Shown in pieces: positions 24,387-33,070 of a stretch of 34,177 nucleotides of DNA. Location of the stretch: positions 1 to 34,177 of the forward strand of contig JAHEDX010000040.1 of assembly GCA_024641005.1 (NCBI GenBank), given 5' to 3'. The first letter of the stretch is position 1. Every line of letters starts with the position of its first letter. Made by a program: the position numbers and the translations under genes. The stretch is from Acidimicrobiaceae bacterium (lineage in GTDB: Bacteria > Actinomycetota > Acidimicrobiia > Acidimicrobiales > Ilumatobacteraceae). A model generated the notes under the pieces. That model saw only the letters and a list, made by a program, of their open reading frames with translations. It did not search any database and had not been told where the DNA came from.

Positions 24387-24706
24387 CCAGCCGTGACCCG
24401 ATTCCTATCTCGAACTCGCTCGATGGTGTCGTCAGGTCGTTACGCGGCCCCAGTCGTGAAGCCGTCGGTGGCCTGTTCGGAAGGTGGAACGAGGCGGTCG
24501 GGGAGCAGGTCGCCCAACACGTGAAGCCGGTCAAACTCGACGAGGGTGTACTGGTGGTCGAAGTCGACGATCCGGCTTGGGCGACGCAGGTCAAGTTCCT
24601 GGCGGCGATGATCACCGAGCAGTTGATGACGGTGGCGGCCGTTCGTGTCGAACGGATCGAGGTTCGTGTCGAACGTCGTGGTGCGCGTGGAGCCCGACTG
24701 ACGTGA
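24383..24706 (+). CDS. dciA: DUF721/DciA-type helicase loader
   Basis: A 107-residue protein of the DUF721 family. The core reads AVGGLFGRWNEAVGEQVAQHVKPVKLDEGVLVVEVDDPAWATQVKFLAAMITEQL, with the characteristic W...VG and VDDPAWA segments. DciA proteins interact with the replicative helicase DnaB and are the ancestral helicase operators in bacteria without DnaC. The ATG overlaps the recF stop, giving the same dnaA-dnaN-recF-dciA-gyrB-gyrA order as in Mycobacterium (Rv0004) except for the inserted block that follows. Confidence 0.93.
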   Translation: MTSRDPIPISNSLDGVVRSLRGPSREAVGGLFGRWNEAVGEQVAQHVKPVKLDEGVLVVEVDDPAWATQVKFLAAMITEQLMTVAAVRVERIEVRVERRGARGARLT

Positions 24707-24764
24707 TGCTGCCGGCTTCCTGATCCCGTACCGGGCGTCTGGACGGGTTGCTCGTCGGTGCCGA

Positions 24765-25448
24765 TCAGTCGGCGACGTCTTCGACGGTGCTCGTGCTGCC
24801 GGCTTCGTTGATGGCATTCACCAACCACTTGCCGAGTGGGGGACCGACGACGGCGGTGAAGACGAGCATTCCGGCGACGACAGCGATCTTGATCTTCTTG
24901 GTCTTGGCCTTCTGGATCGCCCGTTTCTCGGCCGCTCGCCGCGAGGCCTCGCTCGGCATCGCCTTCGACGGCATCAGATGGGCCATCGGGTGCTCTGGTT
25001 CGCCGGTCGGGGTGGTCTTCGGCCCGTTGTCGGTCACCGAGGCCGGTCCGGTCGCTGGTGTCGGGCTCGGAAGTGTCGGGAGTGCGTTGACGTCGGACAT
25101 CGGTGTATCGGGGGAGAGGTGAGTGGGTGCCGGTGCTGACGTCGGGAGGCTGGGGGCGGACATGTCGGGTGTGGTGGTGGGGAGGCTGGGGGCGGACATG
25201 TCGGGTGTGGTGGTGGGGAGGCTGGGGGTGGGGAGGCTGGGAAGGGACATGTCGGGCGCAGCATCGTCGGTGTCGGGCGTCGGTATCGGCGCCACCTGAG
25301 GTGCGGGCACCGGTGCCGCATGTCCTGACGGTGGGGCCGCGATCATCGGGGCGCCGGAGAGCCGTGGCGCGTTCCCGTCCAGGAACAGCCCGGCCGCGGC
25401 CGGGGAGGTGGCGGTGGTCGGTGAGTCGTTGACGACGGTGTCGCTCAT
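24765..25448 (-). CDS. Proline-rich tail-anchored membrane protein, unknown function
   Basis: About 227 residues from the ATG at 25448; an ATG at 25496 would add 16. Residues up to about 150 are Pro/Ala/Ser/Thr-rich and include tandem PSLPTTTPDMSA repeats. A basic/coiled segment (EASRRAAEKRAIQKAKTKKIK) leads to one membrane helix (IAVVAGMLVFTAVVGPPLGKWLV) near the C-terminus. This gives a cytoplasmic disordered N-part and a C-terminal anchor. No family was recognised. It is the only minus-strand gene right of the origin in this window, converging on dciA and diverging from the yqeY-like gene. Confidence 0.65.
   Translation of the reverse strand: MSDTVVNDSPTTATSPAAAGLFLDGNAPRLSGAPMIAAPPSGHAAPVPAPQVAPIPTPDTDDAAPDMSLPSLPTPSLPTTTPDMSAPSLPTTTPDMSAPSLPTSAPAPTHLSPDTPMSDVNALPTLPSPTPATGPASVTDNGPKTTPTGEPEHPMAHLMPSKAMPSEASRRAAEKRAIQKAKTKKIKIAVVAGMLVFTAVVGPPLGKWLVNAINEAGSTSTVEDVAD
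25142..25252 (-). repeat. 36-bp tandem repeat coding for PSLPTTTPDMSA
   Basis: Two near-identical 36-base units plus partial variants encode the 12-residue motif PSLPTTTPDMSA, then PSLPTP and PSLPTSAP. Boundaries are approximate. The high identity of the units suggests recent duplication, so copy number may differ among strains. Confidence 0.75.
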
Positions 25449-25505
25449 GGACTGGTCATCGGTACCCGTCGCGCGGTTCTTGAGGGCGATTGGCATGATG
25501 GGGGG

Positions 25506-25973
25506 ATGTCGAACTCCGTGAAGGCGCAGCTGCAGGTCGATCTCACCACCGCGATGAAGGCCCGCGACGAACTCGCGACCTCGACGATCCGCATGGTGCG
25601 GGCGGCGATCATGAATGCCGAGGTCGCGGGCGAGCAGGCGATCGAGCTCACCGACGAGCAGACGATCGCGGTGTTGCGCTCGGAGGCGAAGAAGCGTGCG
25701 GAGTCGGCCGAGGTGTACGAGCAGAACGGTCGCGTCGAGTCAGCAGCCAAGGAGCGTGCGGAGTTGGAGATCATCGAGCGTTACCTCCCGGCCGCCATGA
25801 GCGACGAGCAGCTGGCGTCGATCGTCGACGAAGAGGTCGCCGCGGCCGCTGCGAACGGGGCCGAAGGTGGCAAGGCGATGGGCATGGTGATCAAGGCCGT
25901 TCGCGATCGTGCCGGTGCAACGGCTGACGGTGGGCGAATTGCTGCATTGGTCAAGGAGCGTCTCGCGATCTGA
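25506..25973 (+). CDS. GatB/YqeY domain-containing protein
   Basis: A 155-residue YqeY-family protein: VKAQLQVDLTTAMKARDELATSTIRMVRAAIMNAEV at the start, SEAKKRAESAEVYEQNGR in the middle and LEIIERYLPAAMSDEQL followed by GKAMGMVIKAVRDRAGATADGGRIAALVKERL. This is the tail domain of the tRNA amidotransferase subunit GatB as a free protein; its free-standing role is not settled, though tRNA binding is the general idea. ATG at 25506 preceded directly by a G-run; transcript may be nearly leaderless. Divergent from the Pro-rich membrane protein gene. Confidence 0.93.
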   Translation: MSNSVKAQLQVDLTTAMKARDELATSTIRMVRAAIMNAEVAGEQAIELTDEQTIAVLRSEAKKRAESAEVYEQNGRVESAAKERAELEIIERYLPAAMSDEQLASIVDEEVAAAAANGAEGGKAMGMVIKAVRDRAGATADGGRIAALVKERLAI

Positions 25974-26253
25974 CTTCGGCCGCCCAGTCGACCCGACACG
26001 ACAGACCGACCGCGAGGTGGTCTTCGAGTGGGATCTTCGCTGCTGGCGGGCCGGACCGTGCCACACGACCCGTGGTCGATATGGGCACCAGGTTGATCGG
26101 GGACGTTCTGGAGCGCAGCACACCGCTACCGATGGCCGAACCGCCGGGTGTGAAGTCGGTGCCGCTTGTCGCGAGGGCGCCGTCTGGTCGACGAGTACCC
26201 GGCGAGGTCGGGTATAGGGAGTGGAGGTGTCCGCCGGTGGTAGACACGCGGTG
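25974..26253. other. Gap between the YqeY gene and the transporter gene
   Basis: About 280 bases with no convincing gene. Frames are open on both strands (for example 98 codons on the minus strand at 25951-26247), but none shows domain-like composition. A TATAGG (26213-26218) near the end could be a -10 element for the transporter, with transcription starting around 26225-26227. Confidence 0.4.
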
Positions 26254-27861
26254 ATGGGCGTGCTCGCCGACAATCCTCTCCTGCTGCTGTTTCTCGTGGT
26301 CGGCCTCGGTGCCGCGCTCGGGCGGGTGCGGGTGCGGGGTATCGGCCTCGGGCCGGCGGCCGCGCTGTTCGTCGGGTTGGCATTCTCGGCTGCCGATTCA
26401 GATCTCGCGAACACGCCATCGATCATTCCGACGCTCGGGTTGGCGTTGTTCATCTACACCATCGGTCTGGCCTCTGGCCCATCGTTCCTGGAGGGGTTCC
26501 GACAGGGCGGCACACGAGTGGTGTTCGGAACGGTCGTGGTGCTCGGCGCCATCGCCGGTGTGGTCGCGATCGTCATCGGCGTGCTCGACCTCGATGTGGG
26601 CGCGCGTGCTGGGCTGTACGCCGGGACGCAGACGAACACCCCGGCGTTGCAGGCGGCGTTGCAGGCGCTCGACTCCGATATCGCCGCCGGGGCCGTGACC
26701 GACCCCGTGGTCGGCTACTCGATCGCATATCCGTTCGGGGTGCTGGCGATGATCGCCGCCGCATATTGGTCGATGCGACGTGCCAACCGGCCCGGCCCGC
26801 ATGGTGAGCCTCCAGCGGCCGCGTCGACGGCGCGGAGCAACGCCACCAGCTGGACGGTCGAGATCGTCCGCTCCGGTCTGCCGCCATTGGGGGAGCTGCG
26901 CCATTGGGCGGACGAACTGCTGGCGTTCTCGCGGGTCGAGCACGACGGCGAAGTGGATCTGGCCACCAACACGACGGTCTTGGTTCCGGGTGATCTGTGC
27001 ACGGTGATCGGCACACCAGAGGCCGTCGCACACTTCACCGAGTGGGCAGGCCGTCGGAGCGAGCGCCACTTGGCCCTCGATCGCCAGAAGCTCGACTTCC
27101 GTCGGATCTCGGTGTCGAACCGGTCCCTCGCCGGCGTGCACCTGCGCTCGCTCGACCTCGAAGGACGGTTCGGGGCAACGGTCACTCGAGTGCGGCGCGG
27201 CGACGCCGACCTCGTTGCCGACAGTGACTTCACCCTGCGGCTGGGCGATCGGTTGCGGGTGGTCGGTCCTGTCGACCGGATGGGGGAGATCGCAGCCTTG
27301 TTCGGTGATTCGGATCGCAGTCTCGGCGAGGTCGACGCGATGGGGTTCGCGTTGGGGATGGCCATCGGTCTGCTGATCGGCGTGATCTCGGTGCCGCTTC
27401 CGGGTGGGGGCGCAGTCGAGCTCGGCATCGGTGGGGGGCCACTCGTCGCCGGATTGGTGCTCGGAACGATCTCACGTACGGGTCCGATCACCTGGCAGGT
27501 CCCGCACGCAGCCAACCTCACCTTGCGCCAGCTCGGGATCTTGATGTTCCTCGGTGGTGTCGGTATTCGCTCGGGTGCCACGTTCGCCGACTCGGTCGCC
27601 ACGTCCACGGGCGCCAAGCTCGCCGTCGGTGCATTGGTCGTGAGCATCGTCACGGCTGTCAGTGCCGCACTGCTCGTGAAGTTCGTGCGGTCCGACCCGA
27701 TCGCGGCCGCCGGCCAGCTGTCCGGCTTCCAGACCCAGCCGGCAGTGCTGGCATTCGCGACCGAGCGGTCCAACGGTGACGAGCGTGTCGATTCGGGGTA
27801 CGCGTTGGTGTTTCCGGTGGCGATCGTGGTCAAATTGATCCTGGTGCAACTCCTGCTCTGA
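26254..27861 (+). CDS. AspT/YidE/YbjL-type transporter with two TrkA-C domains
   Basis: About 535 residues from the ATG at 26254; GTG codons at 26221 and 26227 are alternatives, the latter fitting a leaderless transcript from TATAGG at 26213. Domain order is the family standard: an N-terminal membrane half of about five helices (LLLLFLVVGLGAALG to FGVLAMIAAAYW), two cytoplasmic RCK_C/TrkA_C domains (about 190-360), and a C-terminal membrane half (GFALGMAIGLLIGVISVPLPGGG..., ending VFPVAIVVKLILVQLLL). Members include the aspartate:alanine antiporter AspT; the substrate here is unknown. It is not part of the usual origin cluster and separates dciA from gyrB. Confidence 0.88.
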   Translation: MGVLADNPLLLLFLVVGLGAALGRVRVRGIGLGPAAALFVGLAFSAADSDLANTPSIIPTLGLALFIYTIGLASGPSFLEGFRQGGTRVVFGTVVVLGAIAGVVAIVIGVLDLDVGARAGLYAGTQTNTPALQAALQALDSDIAAGAVTDPVVGYSIAYPFGVLAMIAAAYWSMRRANRPGPHGEPPAAASTARSNATSWTVEIVRSGLPPLGELRHWADELLAFSRVEHDGEVDLATNTTVLVPGDLCTVIGTPEAVAHFTEWAGRRSERHLALDRQKLDFRRISVSNRSLAGVHLRSLDLEGRFGATVTRVRRGDADLVADSDFTLRLGDRLRVVGPVDRMGEIAALFGDSDRSLGEVDAMGFALGMAIGLLIGVISVPLPGGGAVELGIGGGPLVAGLVLGTISRTGPITWQVPHAANLTLRQLGILMFLGGVGIRSGATFADSVATSTGAKLAVGALVVSIVTAVSAALLVKFVRSDPIAAAGQLSGFQTQPAVLAFATERSNGDERVDSGYALVFPVAIVVKLILVQLLL

Positions 27862-28005
27862 CCGGTCGGTCGCGGCACGTTCGTCGAATCGACGCCCCGA
27901 TCACGGCTCGGAGCACATTTCTCCGCTGGATGGGACCAGGAGCGAGGGTTTTCGTTGATTCTTGGGCATTTCAGGGCCGAATGAGCCCACCTCTGCGACA
28001 GGCTG

Positions 28006-28023
28006 CTGGTACAATCACACCAG
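28006..28023 (+). promoter_or_regulatory. Candidate gyrB promoter with overlapping inverted repeat
   Basis: TACAAT (28010-28015) is a good -10 element, about 113 bases before the gyrB start. CTGGT (28006-28010) and ACCAG (28019-28023) form an inverted repeat around it, a possible operator. No clear -35 was found. The rest of the 266-base gap 27862-28127 shows no gene. Confidence 0.45.
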
Positions 28024-28127
28024 TGCAATTTGGCGTCTGGTCGAACATATGATCGATGATGGTCGAGACGCCGAACTGCCGCTCGAACGAGCCGTTCGCA
28101 ACCAGCCAATGTGATCTGAGGTATTGC

Positions 28128-30098
28128 GTGTCTGCTGACACCACACAAGCCACTTCGAAACAGGGCAACGCCAGCTATGGCGCCAAGGACATCCAGGTGT
28201 TGGAGGGCCTCGATCCGGTTCGCAAGCGGCCCGGCATGTACATCGGGTCCACCGGTCTCGCCGGTTTACATCACCTGATCTGGGAGGTCGTCGACAACTC
28301 TGTCGACGAGGCGATGGCAGGTTACTGCAGCCGTATCGGCATCACCCTGCTCGCCGACGGCGGTTGTCGTGTCGACGACAACGGCCGTGGCGTCCCGGTC
28401 GATCCGTACCCCTCGGGGCCCCACAAGGGCAAGAGTGCGGCCGAGGTCGTGCTCACCGTGCTGCATGCCGGGGGCAAGTTCGGCGGCGAGGGATACAAGG
28501 TGTCGGGTGGCCTGCACGGCGTGGGTGTCTCGGTCGTCAACGCCTTGTCCGAGCGGCTCACCATCGAAGTCGACCGTGATGGTCAGCACCACTTCCAAGA
28601 GTACGCCAAGGGCGGTAAGCCGCAGGGCAAGATGAAGGTCACCGGCGACACGCCCAAGCGGGGTCGCCAGACCGGCACCAGTGTGACGTTCTGGCCCGAT
28701 CCGGTGATCTTCCAGGCCGAAGGCACCGAGTTCGTGGCGCGCACGGTGCTCGAGCGGCTCCAGACGATGGCGTTCCTCAACAAGGGGCTCGAGATCGTCT
28801 TTGTCGACGAGCGGCCCGACAAGCAACAGTCCCTGACATTCCAGTACAAGGGTGGTCTGGTCGACTTCGTCAAGCACATGAATGCATCGAAGGACCCGTT
28901 GTTCTCGAAGGTCTGCAACTTCGAAGACGACGACGACGACGGTCAGGTGCTCGATATCGCATTGCAGTGGAACACGGGGTACCACGAGGGCGTTCACGGT
29001 TACGCCAATGGCATCTCGACCATCGAAGGCGGCATGCACGTCGAGGGGTTCCGCACTGCGCTCACCAGCATCGTCAACAAGTACGCCCGCGAGAAGAACC
29101 TGCTCAAGGAAAAGGATCCGAATCTCACGGGTGAAGACATCCGCGAGGGTCTCACCGCCATCATCTCGGTGAAGCTCCGTGACCCCCAGTTCGAGGGCCA
29201 GACCAAGGCCAAGCTCGGCAACGTGCCGATGCGGTCCTTCGTGCAGAAGGCCACCTACGAGCGGATGGGCGAATGGTTGGCCGAGAATCCGACCGAGGCC
29301 AACAAGGTCGTCAAGAAGGCGCTCGCCGCTGCCCAGGCCCGTGTGGCCGCCAAGAACGCCCGCAACGCGATCCGCCGCAAGACGGCGCTGTCAGGTGCCG
29401 GGATGCCCGACAAACTCAAGGACTGTTCGTCGAAGAACGCCGACGAATCCGAGTTGTTCATCGTCGAGGGCGATTCGGCGGGTGGCACCGCACTCGACGC
29501 CCGCGACCCGCACGTGCAGGCGATCCTGCCGATTCGGGGCAAGATCCTCAACGTAGAGCGGGCACGCATCGACAAGATGATGAAGAACAACGAGATCCAG
29601 GCGTTGATCACTGCCATCGGCGCCGGCGTCGGCGAGGAATTCGAGGTCGGCAAGACCCGCTATCACAAGATCATCGCCCTGTGTGACGCCGATGTCGACG
29701 GCAGCCACATTCGCACCTTGTTGCTCACGTTCTTCTTCCGTCAGATGCGTGACATGGTCGAGGCCGGCTACGTGTACATCGCTCAGCCGCCCCTGTATTC
29801 GACCGAGGTCGGCAAGGAGAAGGTCTATCTCAAAGACGACATTGCCAAGACCCGCTTCCTGGCCGAGCGTCCGAACCACAAGAAGGAGTTCGCACGCCTG
29901 AAAGGGCTCGGCGAGATGGACTGGGAAGAGCTGAAGTCCACCACGATGGACCCCGACACCCGCACGCTGTTGCAGGTCACCGTCGAGGAGGCCGCCGAGG
30001 CCGACATGATCATGAGCGTGCTGATGGGCGACAACGTCGAATCGCGCCGAAACTTCATCACGACCAATGCTCGCGACGTCCGCAACCTGGACTTCTGA
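28128..30098 (+). CDS. gyrB: DNA gyrase subunit B
   Basis: 656 residues from the GTG at 28128, which has GAGG at 28117-28120; an in-frame ATG at 28056 would add 24 residues without family likeness. The GHKL ATPase has EVVDNSVDEAMAGYC and DNGRGVPVD, plus GLHGVGVSVVNALS; QTK is seen in EGQTKAKLGN. The TOPRIM domain has ELFIVEGDSAGGTA and DADVDGSHIRTLLLTFFFR, then the C-terminal NLDF. It supplies ATP-driven negative supercoiling with GyrA. The DNA-binding insert of Gram-negative GyrB is absent. A 104-base gap separates it from gyrA. Confidence 0.98.
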   Translation: MSADTTQATSKQGNASYGAKDIQVLEGLDPVRKRPGMYIGSTGLAGLHHLIWEVVDNSVDEAMAGYCSRIGITLLADGGCRVDDNGRGVPVDPYPSGPHKGKSAAEVVLTVLHAGGKFGGEGYKVSGGLHGVGVSVVNALSERLTIEVDRDGQHHFQEYAKGGKPQGKMKVTGDTPKRGRQTGTSVTFWPDPVIFQAEGTEFVARTVLERLQTMAFLNKGLEIVFVDERPDKQQSLTFQYKGGLVDFVKHMNASKDPLFSKVCNFEDDDDDGQVLDIALQWNTGYHEGVHGYANGISTIEGGMHVEGFRTALTSIVNKYAREKNLLKEKDPNLTGEDIREGLTAIISVKLRDPQFEGQTKAKLGNVPMRSFVQKATYERMGEWLAENPTEANKVVKKALAAAQARVAAKNARNAIRRKTALSGAGMPDKLKDCSSKNADESELFIVEGDSAGGTALDARDPHVQAILPIRGKILNVERARIDKMMKNNEIQALITAIGAGVGEEFEVGKTRYHKIIALCDADVDGSHIRTLLLTFFFRQMRDMVEAGYVYIAQPPLYSTEVGKEKVYLKDDIAKTRFLAERPNHKKEFARLKGLGEMDWEELKSTTMDPDTRTLLQVTVEEAAEADMIMSVLMGDNVESRRNFITTNARDVRNLDF

Positions 30099-30202
30099 CG
30101 CGCTGATGCTGTCTCTCGATCTCCAACGTGATCTCACTCGAATGCGGCCCGTCGCCGGCGCTGGTCTCGCCGCACACCGCCCCGACCGTCAAGAGGTAAC
30201 CC

Positions 30203-32680
30203 GTGTCTGATACACCCACCCCGCCCACCGACGTCGATGGTCCCGACGGCGACGATCCGATCCAGCCGATCTCGCTGCAGGACGAGATGGAGAACTCGTT
30301 CCTCGACTACGCGATGTCGGTCATCATGTCGCGGGCGCTGCCCGACGTCCGCGACGGCCTCAAGCCGGTGCACCGCCGCATCATCTGGGACATGGAGCAA
30401 CAGGGGTTCCGCCCCGACCGTCCGTTCGTCAAATGCGCACGTGTCACGGGTGACACGATGGCGCGCTTCCATCCGCACGGCGACTCGGCGATCTACGACG
30501 CACTCGTCCGGATGGCTCAGCCGTTCTCGCTGCGCCACCCGTTGATCGACTTCCACGGCAACTACGGCTCGCCCGACTTCGGGCCGGCGGCCTCGCGATA
30601 CACCGAGTGCCGTCTACACCCGCTCGCCATGCAGTTGTTGGCCGACATCGACGAAGACACCGTCGACATGATCCCCAACTACGACGGCACGACCGAGCAG
30701 CCGGCGGCGCTGCCGGCGCGGTTCCCGAACTTGTTGGTCAACGGCAGCCAGGGCATCGCGGTCGGCATGGCCACGAACATCCCGCCCCACAACCTCGGCG
30801 AGGTCATCGACGCCACGATCCACCTACTCGGCGATCCCGACGGGACCACCGTCGAAGACCTCATGGAATACGTCAAGGGCCCCGACTTTCCGACCGGTGG
30901 GCAGATCCTCGGTCGGGCCGGAATCATCGACGCCTACCGCACGGGCCGAGGCAGCGTGAAGACACGGGCCAAGGCATCGATCGAGGAGGGCAAGAACGGT
31001 CGGTACGAGATCGTCGTCACACAGCTGCCATATCAGACGAGCTGCTCGTCGATCGCCGGCCGCATCGAGGAACTCGTCACCGCCGGTGACCTCGATGGGA
31101 TCGCCGATGTCAACGACGGTTCGGCCGGCGGCAAGACCAACCTGGTCATCACGCTCAAGCGAGACGCCAACGCGAACGTGGTGCTGAACAACCTCTACAA
31201 GATGACTCAGCTGCAGAGCAGTTTCTCGATCAACATGGTCGCTCTGGTCGACGGTGTGCCCCGCACGCTCAACCTGCTCACGGCACTGCAGGGTTACATG
31301 CGCCACCAGATCGAGGTGGTCACGCGTCGTTCCGAGTTCCGGTTGGCCAAGGCGCAGCGCCGTGAGCACATCCTCGAAGGTCGCATCAAGGCGCTCGACG
31401 TCATCGATGCCATCATCGCTCTGATCCGTGCCAGCGATGATGCGGCCTCGGCCAAGGCCGCGCTGATGGCCGAGCCGTACGAGTTCAGCGAGGTCCAGGC
31501 GGTCGACATCCTCGACATGCAGCTCCGTCAGCTCACCCGCTTGAGCCGGATCGATCTCCAGACCGAGATCGAAGACGTTCGCAACACCATCCGCGAGTTG
31601 CAGGCCATTCTCGGCGACGACGCCCTGCTCCGCCAGGTGATCCGCGAAGAGATGCTCGCCATCAAGGAGAGCTTCGCCACGCCACGCGTGTGCGAACTCA
31701 CCTATGACCCGGGCGACATGTCGGTCGAAGATCTCGTCGACGACAAAGAGCTCGTCATCGTCATGACCGAAGCCCAGTACGTGAAGTCGGTTCCGGCTTC
31801 GTCGTTCAAGTCGCAGGGCCGCGGCGGCCGTGGCGTGTCCGGCGGCAAACTGAAGGCCGACGACATCGTCCGGCACGTCATCTTCACGACGGCGCACGCC
31901 CATCTGTTGTTCTTCTCGAATCGCGGCAAGGTCTACCGCTTGCGCGCGCTCGACATCCCCGAGCGTGAGCGAACCGCCAAGGGTATGCCGATCGTCAATC
32001 TGCTGCCGTTACAGGCCGACGAGCAGATCCAGGCGATCATCGATACCCGTGACTTCGCGGGTGAACGATTCCTGTTCTTCGCGACCAAGCGCGGCACGGT
32101 CAAGAAGACCGTGTTCGATGCCTATGACTCCAGCCGCCGTGACGGCATCATCGCGATCAACCTGCGTGACGAGGACGAACTGGTCAAAGTCATCGAGACC
32201 AGCGGGAGCGACGACATCTTCATGGTGTCGAAGGGTGGCATGACCATCCGTTTCAGCGAGGACGATGTGCGACCGATGGGACGCAGCGCCGGTGGTGTGC
32301 GGGGCATGAAGCTCAAGAGCGCCGACGACGCTGTGGTCTCGTGCGATGTCGCACGCGACGACACGGCGATCCTCGTCATGACCGAGGCCGGGTACGGCAA
32401 GCGAACGCAGCTCGACAAGTTCAACCGGCAGGGTCGGGGTGGGCAGGGTGTCCGCGGCATCAAGCTCACCGGTAAGAAGGGCTTCGTGGTCGCGGCGTTC
32501 ATGGTGGGTATCGACGACGAGATCGTCGCTGTGTCGTCCGGTGGTGTCACCATCCGCATGGAAGTGCGCGGCATCTCCTCGCAGGGTCGCGATGCAACAG
32601 GTGTGCGGATCATGAACCTCGACGACGGCCAGACCGTCGCCTCGGTGGCTCCGATCATCGCCGAAGACGACGACGACTGA
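30203..32680 (+). CDS. gyrA: DNA gyrase subunit A
   Basis: 825 residues with GTG at 30203 and AGAGG shortly before it. The breakage-reunion domain has [17 protein letters not shown] and the catalytic tyrosine Y133 in ASRYTECRL. The quinolone-resistance region reads [17 protein letters not shown] with Ser95 and Asp99, the residues found in susceptible enzymes. The C-terminal pinwheel includes a GyrA box-like [11 protein letters not shown] near residue 535 and further blade repeats such as [14 protein letters not shown]. Tail is acidic (EDDDD). Works with GyrB encoded just upstream. Confidence 0.98.
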   Translation: MSDTPTPPTDVDGPDGDDPIQPISLQDEMENSFLDYAMSVIMSRALPDVRDGLKPVHRRIIWDMEQQGFRPDRPFVKCARVTGDTMARFHPHGDSAIYDALVRMAQPFSLRHPLIDFHGNYGSPDFGPAASRYTECRLHPLAMQLLADIDEDTVDMIPNYDGTTEQPAALPARFPNLLVNGSQGIAVGMATNIPPHNLGEVIDATIHLLGDPDGTTVEDLMEYVKGPDFPTGGQILGRAGIIDAYRTGRGSVKTRAKASIEEGKNGRYEIVVTQLPYQTSCSSIAGRIEELVTAGDLDGIADVNDGSAGGKTNLVITLKRDANANVVLNNLYKMTQLQSSFSINMVALVDGVPRTLNLLTALQGYMRHQIEVVTRRSEFRLAKAQRREHILEGRIKALDVIDAIIALIRASDDAASAKAALMAEPYEFSEVQAVDILDMQLRQLTRLSRIDLQTEIEDVRNTIRELQAILGDDALLRQVIREEMLAIKESFATPRVCELTYDPGDMSVEDLVDDKELVIVMTEAQYVKSVPASSFKSQGRGGRGVSGGKLKADDIVRHVIFTTAHAHLLFFSNRGKVYRLRALDIPERERTAKGMPIVNLLPLQADEQIQAIIDTRDFAGERFLFFATKRGTVKKTVFDAYDSSRRDGIIAINLRDEDELVKVIETSGSDDIFMVSKGGMTIRFSEDDVRPMGRSAGGVRGMKLKSADDAVVSCDVARDDTAILVMTEAGYGKRTQLDKFNRQGRGGQGVRGIKLTGKKGFVVAAFMVGIDDEIVAVSSGGVTIRMEVRGISSQGRDATGVRIMNLDDGQTVASVAPIIAEDDDD

Positions 32681-32684
32681 CATC

Positions 32685-32704
32685 GAACCGGTGTCGACCG
32701 GTTC
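32685..32704 (+). terminator. Hairpin after gyrA
   Basis: GAACCGGT (32685-32692), loop GTCG, ACCGGTTC (32697-32704): a perfect 8-bp stem with a tetraloop, starting 5 bases after the gyrA stop. No U-tract follows, as is common in high-GC genomes. Confidence 0.55.
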
Positions 32705-32752
32705 CGCTCGCGGCATGGGATCGCTCACAGTTCACGGTGAGAGGGGTCGATC

Positions 32753-33049
32753 ATGCGCGACAGCGGCTCGATGTCGGTACTCGTTGTCTTCGTGGGTGGG
32801 GCGATCACTGCCGCGCTGACGGTTGCTGTGTTGCCGGTGCTCGGCGATCTGGTCGATCGTCAGGAGGCCAGGTCGGCCGCTGACGCGGCGGCGCTGGCCG
32901 GCGTGGTCGGTGGCCGAGGGTCGTCGGCGAGATTGGCGTCCGCCAACGGAGGCGAACTCGTCTCTTGGTCGCGAAGCGGCCGCCAGGTCACGGTCCGCGT
33001 TCGAGTCGGCGATCAGGTCGTGATCGCCCGCGCCACCGACGAGCCCTGA
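32753..33049 (+). CDS. Small TadE/TadG-like single-pass membrane protein
   Basis: A 98-residue protein: short N-terminus, one membrane helix (SVLVVFVGGAITAALTVAVLPVLGDLV, about 7-34), then RQEARSAADAAALAGVVGG, the heptad segment typical of TadE/TadG-like (Flp pilus-assembly) pseudopilin proteins, and a short beta-rich end. No tad secretion genes are in the window, so a role in pili is not shown; it may be a lone copy. GAGAGG precedes the ATG. It reads in the same direction as the DUF3566 gene 21 bases later, probably in one transcript. Confidence 0.65.
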   Translation: MRDSGSMSVLVVFVGGAITAALTVAVLPVLGDLVDRQEARSAADAAALAGVVGGRGSSARLASANGGELVSWSRSGRQVTVRVRVGDQVVIARATDEP

Positions 33050-33070
33050 CGCCTGCCTACACTCGATTCG

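Noticed and set aside
26715..28148. 477-codon minus-strand frame opposite the transporter and gyrB leader
   Set aside because: Ser/Pro/Arg-rich shadow of the transporter gene.
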